A stretch of 64,000 nucleotides of DNA from Copromyces sp. CBS 386.78 (lineage: Eukaryota; Ascomycota; Sordariomycetes; Sordariales; Sordariaceae). Under the pieces are notes generated by a model. That model worked only from the letters and a program-made list of their open reading frames with translations. It was not told where the DNA came from and ran no database searches. The stretch lies in assembly GCA_030685235.1 (NCBI GenBank), contig MU839110.1, positions 62,001-126,000 of the forward strand. Direction: 5' to 3'. Each line of letters starts with the position of its first letter. The stretch's first letter is position 1. The translations under genes and the position numbers were made by a program. This document shows positions 34,190-46,000 of the stretch, piece after piece.

Positions 34190-34643
34190 TAGTAAAAGGC
34201 AAGTCAGTCAAATGCATTCTATTATATTGACGTGATCGTGGAGTGAGAGAAGCTTGAGTGTCCACTGGGGTTTGTGGCTCGGCTTTCCAGACCCATACGG
34301 CCCAAACTCAGGGGCATAGAAGACGGTGGTTGCAAGCACGCAAACAGGTGTGTGAAGTAGGCAGAGGCACGCGTCAGGAAAGTTGATAGAGCTCATACCT
34401 CTTACAAACAAGTCCGTCAGCGATAATCGCTGATGCGCGAAAGGGAGAAGTGGCTGCCGTTGCTCAACGACCGCGCCGCTTGGGCAGCGGGAGCGAAGGA
34501 GATGTCTAGATGAGTCGGGAAATATGTCAGAACTCCTAATCAACTGCCTGGTGCGTGCCTCCAAGGTACAAATACGTTGGTGTTGAGTGAACAAGCTTAC
34601 CTCACAATACTTTGACAGAAAGGATGCGCCCTTGAGGAGGGAC
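34190..34643. other. intergenic, no supported gene
   Basis: Short frames only; probably the 3' flank of the minus-strand gene at 34644-35198. Confidence 0.5.
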
Positions 34644-35198
34644 TCAACCCCTTGCGGCACGACGTGCCTTGTTAAGGAGGACATGGAGGAGGAGAGGAGA
34701 GAAGAACAACGCGGCCATGAAAGCACCACGGAAAATCCTCTTCCAAATTGTCACGGCGAGGTGAGGAGGAGGCGGCTGGTTATTGGCCTTGAACGGCATG
34801 ACCCTCCATTCGGGTTGCTCCAACTCTTGGAATATCTCCGGCTGAGCAGCGAACAATGCTTCTTCAAAGTTCCGCCGCTCAGCCGCGCAGAGCGCTTCTT
34901 CGATTCGCAGTTGACGCTCTTCCTGAGCCGCGAAGAACGCCTCTATCTCAGCCGAGGTCGGGGGAGTGGGCGGCCTCAGGTTGAAGCGTCGCAAATTCTC
35001 GTTCTCGCTGGCTTGAATGTGCGTGGAGGGCATGGGCCTCATCCTCACGGTGCGATTCCGCGGAGGGGGCGCATGAGAACTCTCATTGCTCGGAGTGTAG
35101 ACCCCGGCGCGAGCTCTGATGTGAGGAAAATTGAGCTCTGAGGCGTTGTAGACGGTCTCGTCAAGGTAGAGGTAGTTAATCCATGGATGCTGGGTCAT
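34644..35198 (-). CDS. hypothetical protein with C-terminal membrane anchor
   Basis: A single open frame of 184 residues starts at ATG in MTQHPWINYLYL. Residues 1-75 are polar and Pro/Arg/Asn-rich. Residues ~80-125 form a likely amphipathic or coiled helix rich in Glu, Ala, Gln and Arg (EIEAFFAAQEERQLRIEEAL, EEALFAAQPEIF). A hydrophobic segment near the end (FMAALFFSPLLLHVLL) followed by Lys/Arg suggests a tail anchor. No family recognised. The next gene upstream is on the same strand and also encodes a membrane protein; 390 bases separate them. Confidence 0.5.
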   Translation of the reverse strand: MTQHPWINYLYLDETVYNASELNFPHIRARAGVYTPSNESSHAPPPRNRTVRMRPMPSTHIQASENENLRRFNLRPPTPPTSAEIEAFFAAQEERQLRIEEALCAAERRNFEEALFAAQPEIFQELEQPEWRVMPFKANNQPPPPHLAVTIWKRIFRGAFMAALFFSPLLLHVLLNKARRAARG

Positions 35199-35587
35199 CT
35201 TGACAAGGGGATGAGGAGTGCAATCTTGGGTTTGGGGATGACGTTGAAGGTTGAAGTTGTAAGAGGCAGTTGAATGTGAGAAAGGATTCTTGATAGCTCA
35301 GATCCGAGAGGTTAAAAAGTTGAAGAACTTAGTGGGAAGGTCGAGTAGATTGCATGTGTGCGGGGAACTAGGGCAAGATTTTTAAAAGTCCCAAAGTACA
35401 ACGTGAAACGGGCCAGCCTTGGTCGCAGGCAGACGAGGAAGGCACCTACGGCCTTTGAGGCGTCCGACGATACCGGATAACAAACGCGCCATAAGAAGAG
35501 ACATAGACACCCCTCAGTACCTATAGGCAACGGTACCAAGCAAGTAGGTGCCGTAACCGCCCCGGCTAGGACATGGCCTCAGTTCCT
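35199..35587. other. intergenic
   Basis: Separates two same-strand minus genes; contains CTACCTACCTCTAGGTA-type motifs near 35587-35605 and no supported gene. Confidence 0.5.
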
Positions 35588-36574
35588 CTACCTACCTCTA
35601 GGTAACCGTTCCCTCGTCTTTCGTTCGTTGCCTTCCAGCTCAGTTGACTCTGTTGACTCCGTCCCCCTTGAGTTTCGTTCGGGAATTCGTTCTTCAGTCT
35701 GTCCGACATCCTCAACTGGCGCCCCGACCTGGGCTTTCTCTACCTCCATTTGCCTCCGCCGTTCCTCTGCAAACCGAACCATCTGCGCTCGGTTTCGTAC
35801 TATGAGCCTCTGTTTCCGCGCCCTGTTCTTCAACACCCCCGAGTACACACACCCAACCGAAGCCATGATTATAAACAAGGCATGAAGAAAGCTGCGTTGA
35901 GAAGTCCTGAGGTCAGCAATGGTGCAGATGTCAAAAAAGGAAGGTCTTTTGATTTCCTGCGACAAAACAAAGTTGGAAAGGAGCTATCATCGGTGCGGGT
36001 GTCCCCCATACGCGTGTGTAAGACACTTCAGGATTGGACACAATAGATCGCGACGGCCACTCACCAAAAGACAATCATAAAGATCATTGCTTTACTCTGA
36101 TCCCTCTCCCATCGATCTCGCGTGGAGTTCGTTCTGAGCCGGTCTTTAACTGGATTGTTGTCGATAAGCCCTAGAACAAGGAAGCAAAAGGTGCTACCAG
36201 CGCAAATCAGGATGTCGAAGCACACGGCAATGGCATTGATCGGTCGTCGCCGGTCCAAGCACGAGAAAGAGACGATCTCATAGGCGTTTACAAGAACAGC
36301 GACGCCCAACTAGTCCTACAAAGTCAGCAAGCATCCTATTGACATCTATGCGTAATCGAGCCGGGGGACGTACCGGAAAGAAGCACGGGAAGATCAAGTC
36401 CACCCTCGCATTGGGATTCCCTTTCCATCTATGGTACCACCAGTCCAGTACGGCGAGAATCCCCGCCTCGTAAATCAGGGCCAAAAACCGGGACAGGATT
36501 TGCGACAGCTTGAAGACAAGCCCTGGACCAGCATCATACCTCGAAAGGCTTCGAGGACCCCGTTCAACATCCAT
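35588..36574 (-). CDS. hypothetical multi-pass membrane protein (start unresolved)
   Basis: Exons 36574-36374, 36309-36065 and 35906-35588 on the minus strand join in phase to 254 residues from the first usable ATG. Introns have GTACGT...ACTAG and GTGAGT...GCTGACCTCAG signals. Four hydrophobic segments are visible: around LIYEAGILAVLDWW, LGVAVLVNAYEIV, CFDILICAGSTFCFLVLGL and IFMIVFW...FIIMASVGCVYS. The C-terminus is charged and Arg/Glu-rich (RFAEERRRQMEVEK). Upstream, 36762-36540 in another frame also looks coding (PTLYNSSLLPLDLG, RHEWMLNGVLEAF), and a signal-peptide-like frame opens at about 36972. The true protein may therefore be longer, with an unplaced intron or a frameshift near 36536. 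No named family. Confidence 0.55.
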
Positions 36575-36865
36575 TCATGCCGTACCGTCCAAGTACACGC
36601 TCCGTCGCTGTTGCCGCTACCTTCCGGTCCTGCCTCCACCCCTAAGTCTAGAGGAAGCAAGCTCGAATTGTAAAGCGTCGGGGAAGCTCTTTGGAACTCG
36701 GTGTTGGAAAGTCGATATTCCGGTATTGCCCAATCAGCCTTCAAAAGGTCAGCTCCAAGCAACCAACCACGTCGAAATCCCTCTTCCGTTTTCCCAAGTT
36801 TGGTTCTTTTTACAACCGTTGCTCTCCAGGCATGAGCTGACCTCCAGCAGTGTTTCAGGTATCAA

Positions 36866-36897
36866 GTTGTTGTTGTTGTTGTTGTCGTCGTCGTCGA
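36866..36897. repeat. (GTT)n(GTC)n microsatellite
   Basis: A compound trinucleotide repeat, six GTT-type units followed by GTC units. Confidence 0.85.
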
Positions 36898-38406
36898 CCG
36901 AGGAGCAACAGCGAGAAGACAGGAGAAAAGGCACAAGAGACGGTGGAACGTCAAAGGGGAGGAAGCCATCATCATAAATACATCCATCCAGCCATCAACA
37001 ATGCTCAATCGAGTTTGAGCTCCCGACGTCAGCCAGCATGGGTACGATTCTCAGCACTAGCGGAACCAGGGCCCAGTGGCCCAGCAAACCGACGACTCGG
37101 AACAGCGCCACGAGCAGGAAAACCCCAGCCCAGCCACCGAAGATTTCCTGCGAGACCCAAACCAGGTCGTGAACCCTGCATGTGCAGAGAGGCTGCAGCA
37201 AGCAGCACGCCTGTACATAACGGGCTGTGGCCTGACTGAATCGGGAATAGGGGCAGGCCACATTTGGGGTTGGGGAAGAGCTTGGCGAAATGTTACCCAC
37301 ACCACGATCCTTCAAGGTTGGTACTGCAAGACAATTCCCGACCTCGGATGTACATAAATACGACTGCACATCTTTTTCCGCTGTCTTGGAGACGACGACA
37401 CTCCATGGTTTTAGCAGGCGATATCTTCCAGGTTACCTTGGTCAGAATAGTTCGGTGCTCTCTTCCATCCGATTTGGTGCTTGGAGCTAAGCAACATCTT
37501 CCACGTATATAAAGTTCCGACCGCCTAGAGTCTAAATACAGCCAAGGTCGGATTCCGTTGTACCTTTGAACTACAACCATTCAAGATCTTTCCTCTCCCA
37601 AACCCGTGGTTGGACACATCCCGAACCAACGACAACCTATAACTGGACCCGACATCACCAGAGACCCCTGCCAATAATAACGGCTGCCTACAGCACTGTG
37701 TATACACTACTGACACTGCTTACGAGCGATACTTTCCCCCTTGCAGTTCACATATAACTGCATGTGTTGTGGAAGCTGTGCTGGGTCAGGTGGCCGTGCC
37801 ACTGCAGTGCTTGTCCTGCAAATGGCATGTGGTGTTTGTACCTGTCAACGTTGGAAGAAGCAAAGGCGAGCTTTGTATGAGGCTTAAACTAATGGCTTGT
37901 TATTGTTGTCTAAAACGGGTAGCATGTTGTTGTTTTGCTTCTTTGAGCAACGGTTTTCAGGGGTAGCAGCGGGGACGGGAAGCTAGCCCGCGGTGTCATT
38001 GAAGATCATCCAAATTTTGAAAGACGGTTTGTGGCCGAACAAATAAATAATGAAAAATGCTGTACAGGGGATTTAGCTAGTCTAGTCTGTCAGGAGGGGC
38101 ATAGGCATCGGATCGAACAACACGAAGATTCCAAGAGGGTACGAGGCATGCATTTTTCTCATCCAAGGAAGCGATAGAAGATTTTTTGATGCAAATACGG
38201 AAGAGAAGTAACCAATAAATAATCAGGCGGTAAACAGAGTCGACAATGGAAAGTAGTTCAAGGCACTGGGATATGCAATTTATGTGAACAAGACCCTAAT
38301 CCTGCCGTCAAAGGAAGACACCGGGTATGATAACTTCTATAGAGGTCATGTTGACTTCAAACATCTGGAAGTACAACTTCACAGAAAAGTATAACAACGG
38401 GACAAT

Positions 38407-38464
38407 CCTGGGCATCGTGATATGTACATCTGGATGTACACCCAGGTCCCGGTTCAACTCCGGG
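38407..38464 (+). other. candidate structured RNA element with tRNA-like T arm
   Basis: CCTGGG (38407-38412) pairs with CCCAGG (38441-38446). Inside it, TGTACATC (38423-38430) pairs perfectly with GATGTACA (38433-38440). Immediately after, CCCGG (38448-38452) pairs with CCGGG (38460-38464) around a seven-base TTCAACT loop, so 38451-38461 (GGTTCAACTCC) matches an RNA polymerase III B box. A T5 run lies ~27 bases downstream. The flanks do not form an acceptor stem and the anticodon arm does not fit, so it is not a normal tRNA gene. It could be a decayed tRNA-derived element, a novel small RNA, or chance. Confidence 0.35.
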
Positions 38465-41072
38465 CTTGGCCAGGTTGCGATCCATCGTTCTTCTCTTTTT
38501 GTTCTCTCTTTTTCCCCTGCCTCTCTTTTACTGTTCAACAAGACTTCTGAGACTTAATACAACTTTAACATCTTTGCCAATACTGTTTTTATCCGTCAAC
38601 CATGCCCGCTTATAAGTATTCTCCTTTCCAATACCTACCTTCCATAGCCGATCGTCGAATTACGAGTGTCACTACCAGACTTGGCCATATTCACCTGAGC
38701 AGGCAACAAGGAAGCTGGCATCGGCATATCACCCGGCCGGCAGCGGCATCATGCCCCTCCCGCCCTCCGTTTCTTGCCCCTCTCCGTTTCTTCTCTCTCC
38801 GAGCTCCTTCCCAAAGGCTGCCTGGTGCCCTCGGTCCCGAGACGCCGGGCCAGCCCTAAGGAAGGAGGACACCCTGAGGTGCCCCTCCACCCCTCTCTTC
38901 TTCGTTGAACCCTCCACCGGTCTCGTCAATCTTGTTTCCGTCCCCAACAATCTTTTCGGTCGTGCTTGCGTCATCTAATCCCCCAGAATTCGCGAGGGGC
39001 AGTGCCCCTTATCATTTTAAGGGTGGGGTGTTGCAGTTCTGGTCTGTCTAGACTTGGCTCGTTAAATCAAACTTGACTAACATGGATCCAGACGGCAGGC
39101 GCTAGGCGCACCCGGTCAACAGTAACCTTGCGTTGCTATAAGTAAGGTAAGGTCGACCTGCAAGTATATACTACTCCACTTTCAGTATCCTCGGGCTTCC
39201 ATTCCCACCTAGGTAGGTAGGAGGGGGTAAAGGACCTTGATGGCCAGGTCGATATCCGTTTGTCCTTCCATTCCAGTTGCAAGGAGTCAAAGTTCCTGCC
39301 AGTTCAGGCGCAATGGCCAAACCGCAAATGACCCCCGCCCTGCCTGGCCCGTTCCTGCCTTCTTATCTTTGCTGTACTTCCCGCAAGAGCGGCCCTCAAC
39401 TTGAGATGAAAGGAGGGGCTTCCACCTCCTTCCATTCCACACTCCCCTGCTCCCCTACAAACTGCCGATCTAGACCCAAAGACTCACCTCGTAGATCGTA
39501 CCTACCTTAGGTAGGGATCAGGATCACGCGAGCTCTAGAGCTCTGGGAGGGGCACGCAGAGATATGAGCTAGTGTGATTCGGCGGTCAAGGATTTGAACG
39601 GGACTTTGTGAGTGAATGGGCAAGGCCGACTCGGAGGCAGGCGCATTTCCAGGTTAGGCAAACATAGAACGGGGCCAAAAACTAAGTGAGGCTGGAGTGA
39701 GATGGCCCGAGCAACCTAGTAAAAGTGATATTATCAAGCAATTATGTTCATAGCAGAACCGAAAGATGATGTCAAAGCAAGTTCATGGCAATCAACGGTT
39801 CTTAGCGTACCTATATTCCCGTCCTTGGGTACTTGGAGCATGGAAGACTTTTTAGAGCAACTCCTCGAAATGTCGAAATCGAATCATGTGAAATGAGATT
39901 GCCGAGCAGTTTGTGAGCTCCAAACTGGCCGCACCCTAGTGTTCCGTGTCAGTAAGGTTATCTTTTGAAGTCTCAAAACACCTAAGAGAAGCATCATGAT
40001 TGTACGGTACGCCGCATATATCAGTTGAATGGGCGGCTCAACCATGATCACATTAGACATGATTAAGTAAAATCTGACGGAACGCCAAATCATCTCATTT
40101 TGGCGGGAGAAACTATAACGAATGGCTGATGGTGGGTTTCCGGGCTATGGAAGATCGTGACATAGGCAGTAAGGGTCGGTCCTGTGAATGGTCAGCCACA
40201 GCCGTATATGGAAAGGGTTTGGGCTTTGGAAGCATGGGTTGTGAGTGTCAAACATCAAGCATGAGGCGAGCGACGCACGATATTTCAAGCATACCATCAG
40301 AAGCATGAAAGCCAATCAAGATCAAAGGCACAGCAAAGCTCGGAAGAGATCATAGCAGAACACACGGACTAGCAAAGGACAAGACATCAAGCAGCACAAA
40401 GCATAACGAAACGAGGACAGTGAATAAGTGAAGTGATTTAGCGATGCTAACCCGTAAATGATCCGCCGCACGCACAGAAAACTGTGAAAGCCAACCTAAG
40501 CTAACTCGTGAGGAATCTGTCAAGATATCTTTGTATCTGGGTTGCGGAAAATCTTCCCATCGCTCGATCGTCCAGCTGAAATGAACGAAAGCAACAATGC
40601 TCGCCGTAAAACCAATCTAAAGACGCACTAACAAGCAAGAATTCTGAGACTAGACCACATCCTCTTTCCGTCGTAAAACCCATGATCATTTTGAAAAACT
40701 CCGCGCAGCAAGCCATTTCGTAGAGTAGACCAGAAAGACCCGTACGACGCCCCAAGCAAACCCCAAACGACAAACAACTCGAGCAAAAAATGGCCACCTT
40801 GTCGTGGTTATCGGACCGAGAAGAATGATGCGAAAGGCTCAAGCCAACCGGTTACCTGGGGACGTTTTGATTGCCGGTACGCCACACCCCAACGCCGAGC
40901 GATGATCAACCATAAGCATAGGCAGAGCGTCATTACTATAAGGTTATGTTGTTAGCAGAGACCGAATATGTTGTTGAAAAAAGAACAGGTTGTTGAAAAG
41001 ACTGAATTGAAGAAATTGGTTGTAGGTCGTTTGGGGTAGGTTGACTTCGGGAGGTTGTGGTGCTCCCTAGCC

Positions 41073-42921
41073 TCAATTCATTCCGCCGCGGCGGAAGGAG
41101 CGGCCATCTTGGCCACGTGGACCACTGGGTCCATCTTGATAGCGCTTGCTAATACGACCGTTGGAGATACGGCCGGTGTTGCGGCTAGCAACTCTGCTAG
41201 CACGCTGTTGGGGGCGTCCAGTACTGGCCACCTCCAGAGTCGCCGGGGAGGGTCTAGGGGGGCCCGCGCGGTGGACGAGGGTTCTCTGGAAGGGAAACGG
41301 CTCCGAAGGAGGGGGCGGGGCAAAGTGAGGTCCGTAAGCTGGCATAGGCTCGGGAGCCGTCAACGCAGCCGGGGCCGGAGCCATGAACACGGCCGGGGAA
41401 GGAGCCGTAGTGACAGCCGGGGAGGGAGCTGTAAGAAGAGCCTGGGAAGGTGCCGGGGTAGATGGGTGAGATGGATCGCGTACCAAAGCCGGGGGCGGTC
41501 CACCGTTGCCGCCGAAGTGAGGAGCGCCGTAAGGACCAGCAGGGCCGGGCGGGGGAGGAGGGCCCATGTAGTGGGGCGGGGGAGGGGCGGGGCGATAGGG
41601 GGTACCGACGCCGGAGTTGTTCTGAGAGCGGCCCCAGGAAAGACGGACGCGCGAGTTTCCGATGGGGTAGCCCTGCATTTGGTTGATGGCCATTTCCGCA
41701 GCGTGACGGTGGACAAACTGAACGAAACCGCATCCCTTGCCGGGAGGGATCTTGACGTAGGTGATTTCGCCGAATCCTTGGAAGAAAGAGCGGAGCTCGT
41801 CCTCGGTGACGTAGCCGGAGAGGCCGCCGACGAAAACAGTCGTGTTATTGGGGTCGGTGAACTGGTTCATGGGCTGCATCGGGTTGAAACCGGAATAGTA
41901 CGGCTGGGGGGGAACTCCCCACTGCATGTTGGCCGCGTGGGCGGGAACGGGTGCCATCATAGCGTTGGCGGCATGAGGAGCATGAGCGCCGTACTGGTGA
42001 GTTCTGCTAAGAAGTGTTAGGACCATATTCAGAGCCTATACCGGCAAGTAACAAACCTAGTCTTCGGAGTCGCGGTGCTAATTCTCATCGGACGATTGCC
42101 ACAATAAACGCCTTGCATCTCGACGAGCGCCCTCTGCTGATCTCCTTCGTCTGAAAAGCGAACAAATCCGTAGCCGCGGGATTGGCCGGTCATGGCATCG
42201 GTCATGATCTTAGCTGACTTGCAGGACGGGAAGCGAGACTGGAAAAGAGAAACGAGGACAAACTCGTTGACCTCGGGACCCAGATCGCCGACGAAGATGC
42301 TATACTCGGGGCCACGGTCATCGCTACATTGCCAATTAGTGACATGTTCAAGGATGGGACGGAAATATGTACGCACCGACGGTCAATCAAGCCACCACCG
42401 GAAGCCCAGTTAAGCTTGAAGGCGCGGTTGCTGTTGGGAACGGGGGTGCCGTTGAGGTTAAGGGCCTTCTGAGCCGCCTCGGCGCTGGCAAACTCAATGA
42501 AGCAGTAACCGGCGTTACTGTAGGCCAAGTAATGTCAGTATACAGCAGCGATATGACGCAAGATCATGATCAGGTAAAGAAAGCAGAGGTACTCACCCAG
42601 AGTTGCGATCGCGAATGACCTTAACCTGGACGTTCTCGCCGAGGACAGTGGTGAAAACGTTCTTGATGAAGTTCTCGTCCATCCAACCTTCCATCTCGCC
42701 CATCCTGGAATCAAAGTCAGATCACATTCAAAAAGGCCGCAGTGAATACAAGGTGAAAGGTGAGCCGAACGGCTTGTTACTCACCACAGGGTCTTGCTGG
42801 CCTCGTTGGTGCCGGGCTGAACAAGGGCGGTGGGGGCCTGGAAGTTGGCCTCGGAGTTGCCGTTCATCGGAGGAGCGGCGTTGTTGGTGCCGGGGGCTCC
42901 GGGAGCAGTGAAATCGGACAT
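41073..42921 (-). CDS. three-RRM RNA-binding protein, Csx1/Nam8/TIA-1 type
   Basis: Five exons on the minus strand: 42921-42785, 42704-42597, 42517-42377, 42323-42057 and 42006-41073, giving 528 residues. RRM1 (~46-128) has RNP1-like NAGYCFIEF. RRM2 (~133-212) has IFVGDL and SRGYGFVRF. RRM3 (~273-345) has VFVGGL and GKGCGFVQF. The N-terminus is Asn/Pro-rich and the tail (~346-528) is Pro/Gly/Ala-rich and ends in Arg-Gly patches (RSFRRGG). This order matches S. pombe Csx1, yeast Nam8/Ngr1 and animal TIA-1, which bind U-rich mRNA or U1 snRNP and control mRNA stability or splicing; which role applies here cannot be read. The last acceptor is a TAGCAG tandem, allowing isoforms of 528 or 527 residues. 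The start is the first ATG of the coding-like exon. Confidence 0.92.
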
Positions 42922-45900
42922 GGTCCTTTGCGCTGTCAGTCTAGTTCAGGAAAACGACATGAGAGAATGAAATCTCGGCGACATGTGACGTTTTTAGTGA
43001 GGCTGATGTGACAGAAGATCAAAGAAAAGGAATGACGAGGTACAAGACGAAGCGGGGAAGATGAAATACGCGTGTGACTGCTGGCAGAAGGGTCCAACGT
43101 ATGAAAGATAAGAGAGAGGATTGTTGCCACGGGAACAATAAAGGAAAGCTGGGGGAAAGTGGGTATGGGCAAGGTAGGAAGGTAGATATAAGCGCAAAGC
43201 TTGGAGTGAGGTGGTAAGAAGCGCAGACGGCTGGATAATGGCTGGATTCGTCTTGTCCGAACTTCTGGGTTGTTGTTCTGAAGATGAACAAACGTACCCG
43301 GAAAGAACGCGAGGCGAGGAAGATCCAAGGACAAACACCGCGAGGGTATTCTTCTTGAGTGTGGAACAGGTGGTAAAAGGGTGCAAAGTGAGGCCTTACC
43401 ACGTCGACAGCAAGTTGATTGCGCAAGGCAAGGGTTGCTGAGGTGGAAGAGTGGAAGGTAAGGCAGAGGTCAGGGCAGGTGTAGAGGGTAGGGTACGTAG
43501 AACTCAAAGGCAGGAACTGCGAATGAAGCCCCAGGACAAGGATGGAGGTTTGCCAGGGTGGAGAAATTTTCGAGTAATGCTCTGCGGCCCCGATATTTTG
43601 CCAAAGATGTGGGCACTGCTCACGAGTCCAGACAAAACCCCTCTTGCCAGACTGCGCAAGCGCGCCCGCAGCACGCGCATGCAGTTGGTAAGATGGCAGG
43701 GAAGCAGGGAGAGGTAAACAACAAGATCAAAACTTACAATAACCTGCGTATGTCGGCCACCGTGTTGCTGCGAGGTTTAGGTGTAAGCGGAATGTGCCGC
43801 AAGTGCGTGACGCGTCTCTGAATGCGCCTCGTCTTGTTAGCTTTGACGAGCGTTTCGATGAGCGTGGGGACGGGTGTTGCGACGAGTGTTGTGAGAGGGA
43901 GAAGATCTGGGCCAGAGGGACTCGAGAAGAAGACGATTTATCCAACACCCAGGATGAACTGCCCGATCTTCCCAAGGCAGAGACACACAATAGGGCCGTC
44001 TGTGACGCAATAGGCTTCTGCCAATCTGCAAAGGCCCAGAAAGCGAAACACCTCACCTATGTGGTCAAGTGCCCACCACGTGGGATGAAAAGGCAGTGCA
44101 AACAGAGGAGGGAACGGAGGCAGACACTCACCGGTGTCGGAGGAAAGTGGGCTCAACAAGCAATATGCTGAGCTGCAATGAGATCGAGCGCTACTTAGAG
44201 GACCGTTACGCGTAACAAGAACGCACGATGACGAACGAGTTGGCCGTAATGAGACGACAAACTGGGAAGACAAGAAGGCGGTAGTTACCTGTATCCGTCA
44301 AGATATCCGGACGTAAGAGAAAGAACAGCGGAGACCTGCGAAAGCCGGAGCATTAGTAAACATACGAGAGAGTATGAATAGGCCGGTCTGTGCAAGATGA
44401 AGGCGGCATCCGTTGGCAAGTCTGTCATCCCAATTTCAATGTTTGCTTGGATTATGCAAAGGTAAGCAAGTCCTTTGCCCACGCTCTCAGCACTTCCGTC
44501 GGTCTGGCCAGGCCGGCCACTGACGGATCAACCCTTGAGCCAGCTTAGAGCTACTGCCGAGCCAAGCTCGTCGTGGGCCACGGAAGACGAAAGATCCTTG
44601 TCATGAAGGGTGTGGCATCGCCGTGTCGAGATTTACCACTTGCCCCTCTGCTTGCCGTGGAGCCTTGTCGATGTAGATAGCTTCGAGTTCCATTCTTCAT
44701 CCATTTTTTTGAAAGACCGTCCGTGTACCGTGTCACTCGCCGAATGGCAGGCGTCCCGTTGCGGCCAGGCCCAAGCCTGGGAAGCGGAGGCAGCGAGGAG
44801 GTCGTTTGGAGACTCGGGAGGTGGAAAGTCTCGCCGACCAGAGTGTAGATGTTGGTAGCCATGAGGCCATCAAGACAATCGCTGTAGCAAAGGATCTGAG
44901 GAAGGCCGTAGACACCACGAATTCTTCCACCGGACTATCCAGGGGCCCGTTCGCCATGAGAACACACTGAAAAATATCTTGGCCTGGGAGGTCCTCGACG
45001 TCGCCCACCGATCTCCATGTATCATGTTCTTGTTTTCCTCCCTCTTCGATTATCAAGAGCCTCCTGTTTCATTCACCGTGTTCCTTCTCTCGGCTTGGGA
45101 CGTGGTATAATATCGAAGCAGCGTTGCAGCGTGCTGTGTGGGTAGCGTGATTAGGTCTGGAGGATCGGGGCTCGGAATGACATCGGATGACAGAGAGGGA
45201 TGTGCAGTTCGGGAACCGTCGGATCTCTCGAGGAGTGCTCGTGTCTTTCGAGTCGCGTGTAATCGAAGTCGTTTGTTGGATGGGCCAATCCGGTAGATGC
45301 CCTATAGCTCTTTGCCAAAGAGCTTGGAAACAGTCACATAATAGCCGGACTTCGCCGGACACCACGCCGACGAACAGGATATTGCTTGCCACGGCACACG
45401 GAGCTTGCGAGCACGGGAAGAAAGGGAAACGAGGCCGGGTTGGAAGCAGGACATTGCCAAGTGGTTGAACTTACTCTTTAAGAGCACTGGAAGCTGAGCA
45501 GTGTCTTTGCGTGTTTTTCCAACTGGATGGAGGGACAGGACCAATTGCTAAGGGAGCCGCCAGTTCAGCATGGCGTCGACGGGCACCAGCAGGAGGAGGA
45601 TAGAATACGGACCTTGTCACGACGCTAACGACGACTTTGCAGGTTGCTGGCGGTACAGGAAAACAACCGCAAGACACGAGAGAGATAATCGAGGAAAGCC
45701 GAAAGCCAAGAGGAAGTTTGGTGCGAGTAAGGCAGGAATTGGAAAGAAAAAAAAACCCTCGGGAGATGTGCACCAGACACGGCAAAGCAAACGCAGACGA
45801 CTCCAATGAAAAGAGAAGTGAAGAGTGGAAAGCAGATTGAGGAAGAGAGGTGGAGGGAGTCCTTGCTACATAAGTGGTGGTGGAAGTAGAAAAGGCGAGG

Positions 45901-46000
45901 AAAGAAAGAGCACGAGGAATATAAATGTGGTGGAGATTTGAAGTTTTCGGGCAGAGCTAAGCTCAAAAAAACGTAAAAACTGGGAAAGACCGCGCCGCTC
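42922..46000. other. upstream region / possible long leader of the RRM gene
   Basis: No supported gene. On the minus strand 43020-43510 and 45600-45960 are strongly pyrimidine-rich (TCC, TTC tracts), typical of long fungal 5' leaders, and several short ATG frames lie there. Some may be leader exons or upstream ORFs of the RRM gene, but no splice path could be fixed. Confidence 0.4.

Larger units (their letters stand above)
36575..41072. other. mostly intergenic; possible missing 5' exons near 36.6-37.0 kb
   Basis: The first ~400 bases may hold missing 5' exons of the membrane-protein gene, including a short frame on the minus strand from ATG near 36972 with a hydrophobic core (LLCLFSCLLAVA) running into a (GTT)/(GTC) microsatellite. 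The remainder has only short motif-free frames. An 8-bp palindrome and a T-arm-like hairpin at 38407-38464 are listed separately. 39200-39500 has CCTAGGTAGGTAGG motifs. Confidence 0.5.
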
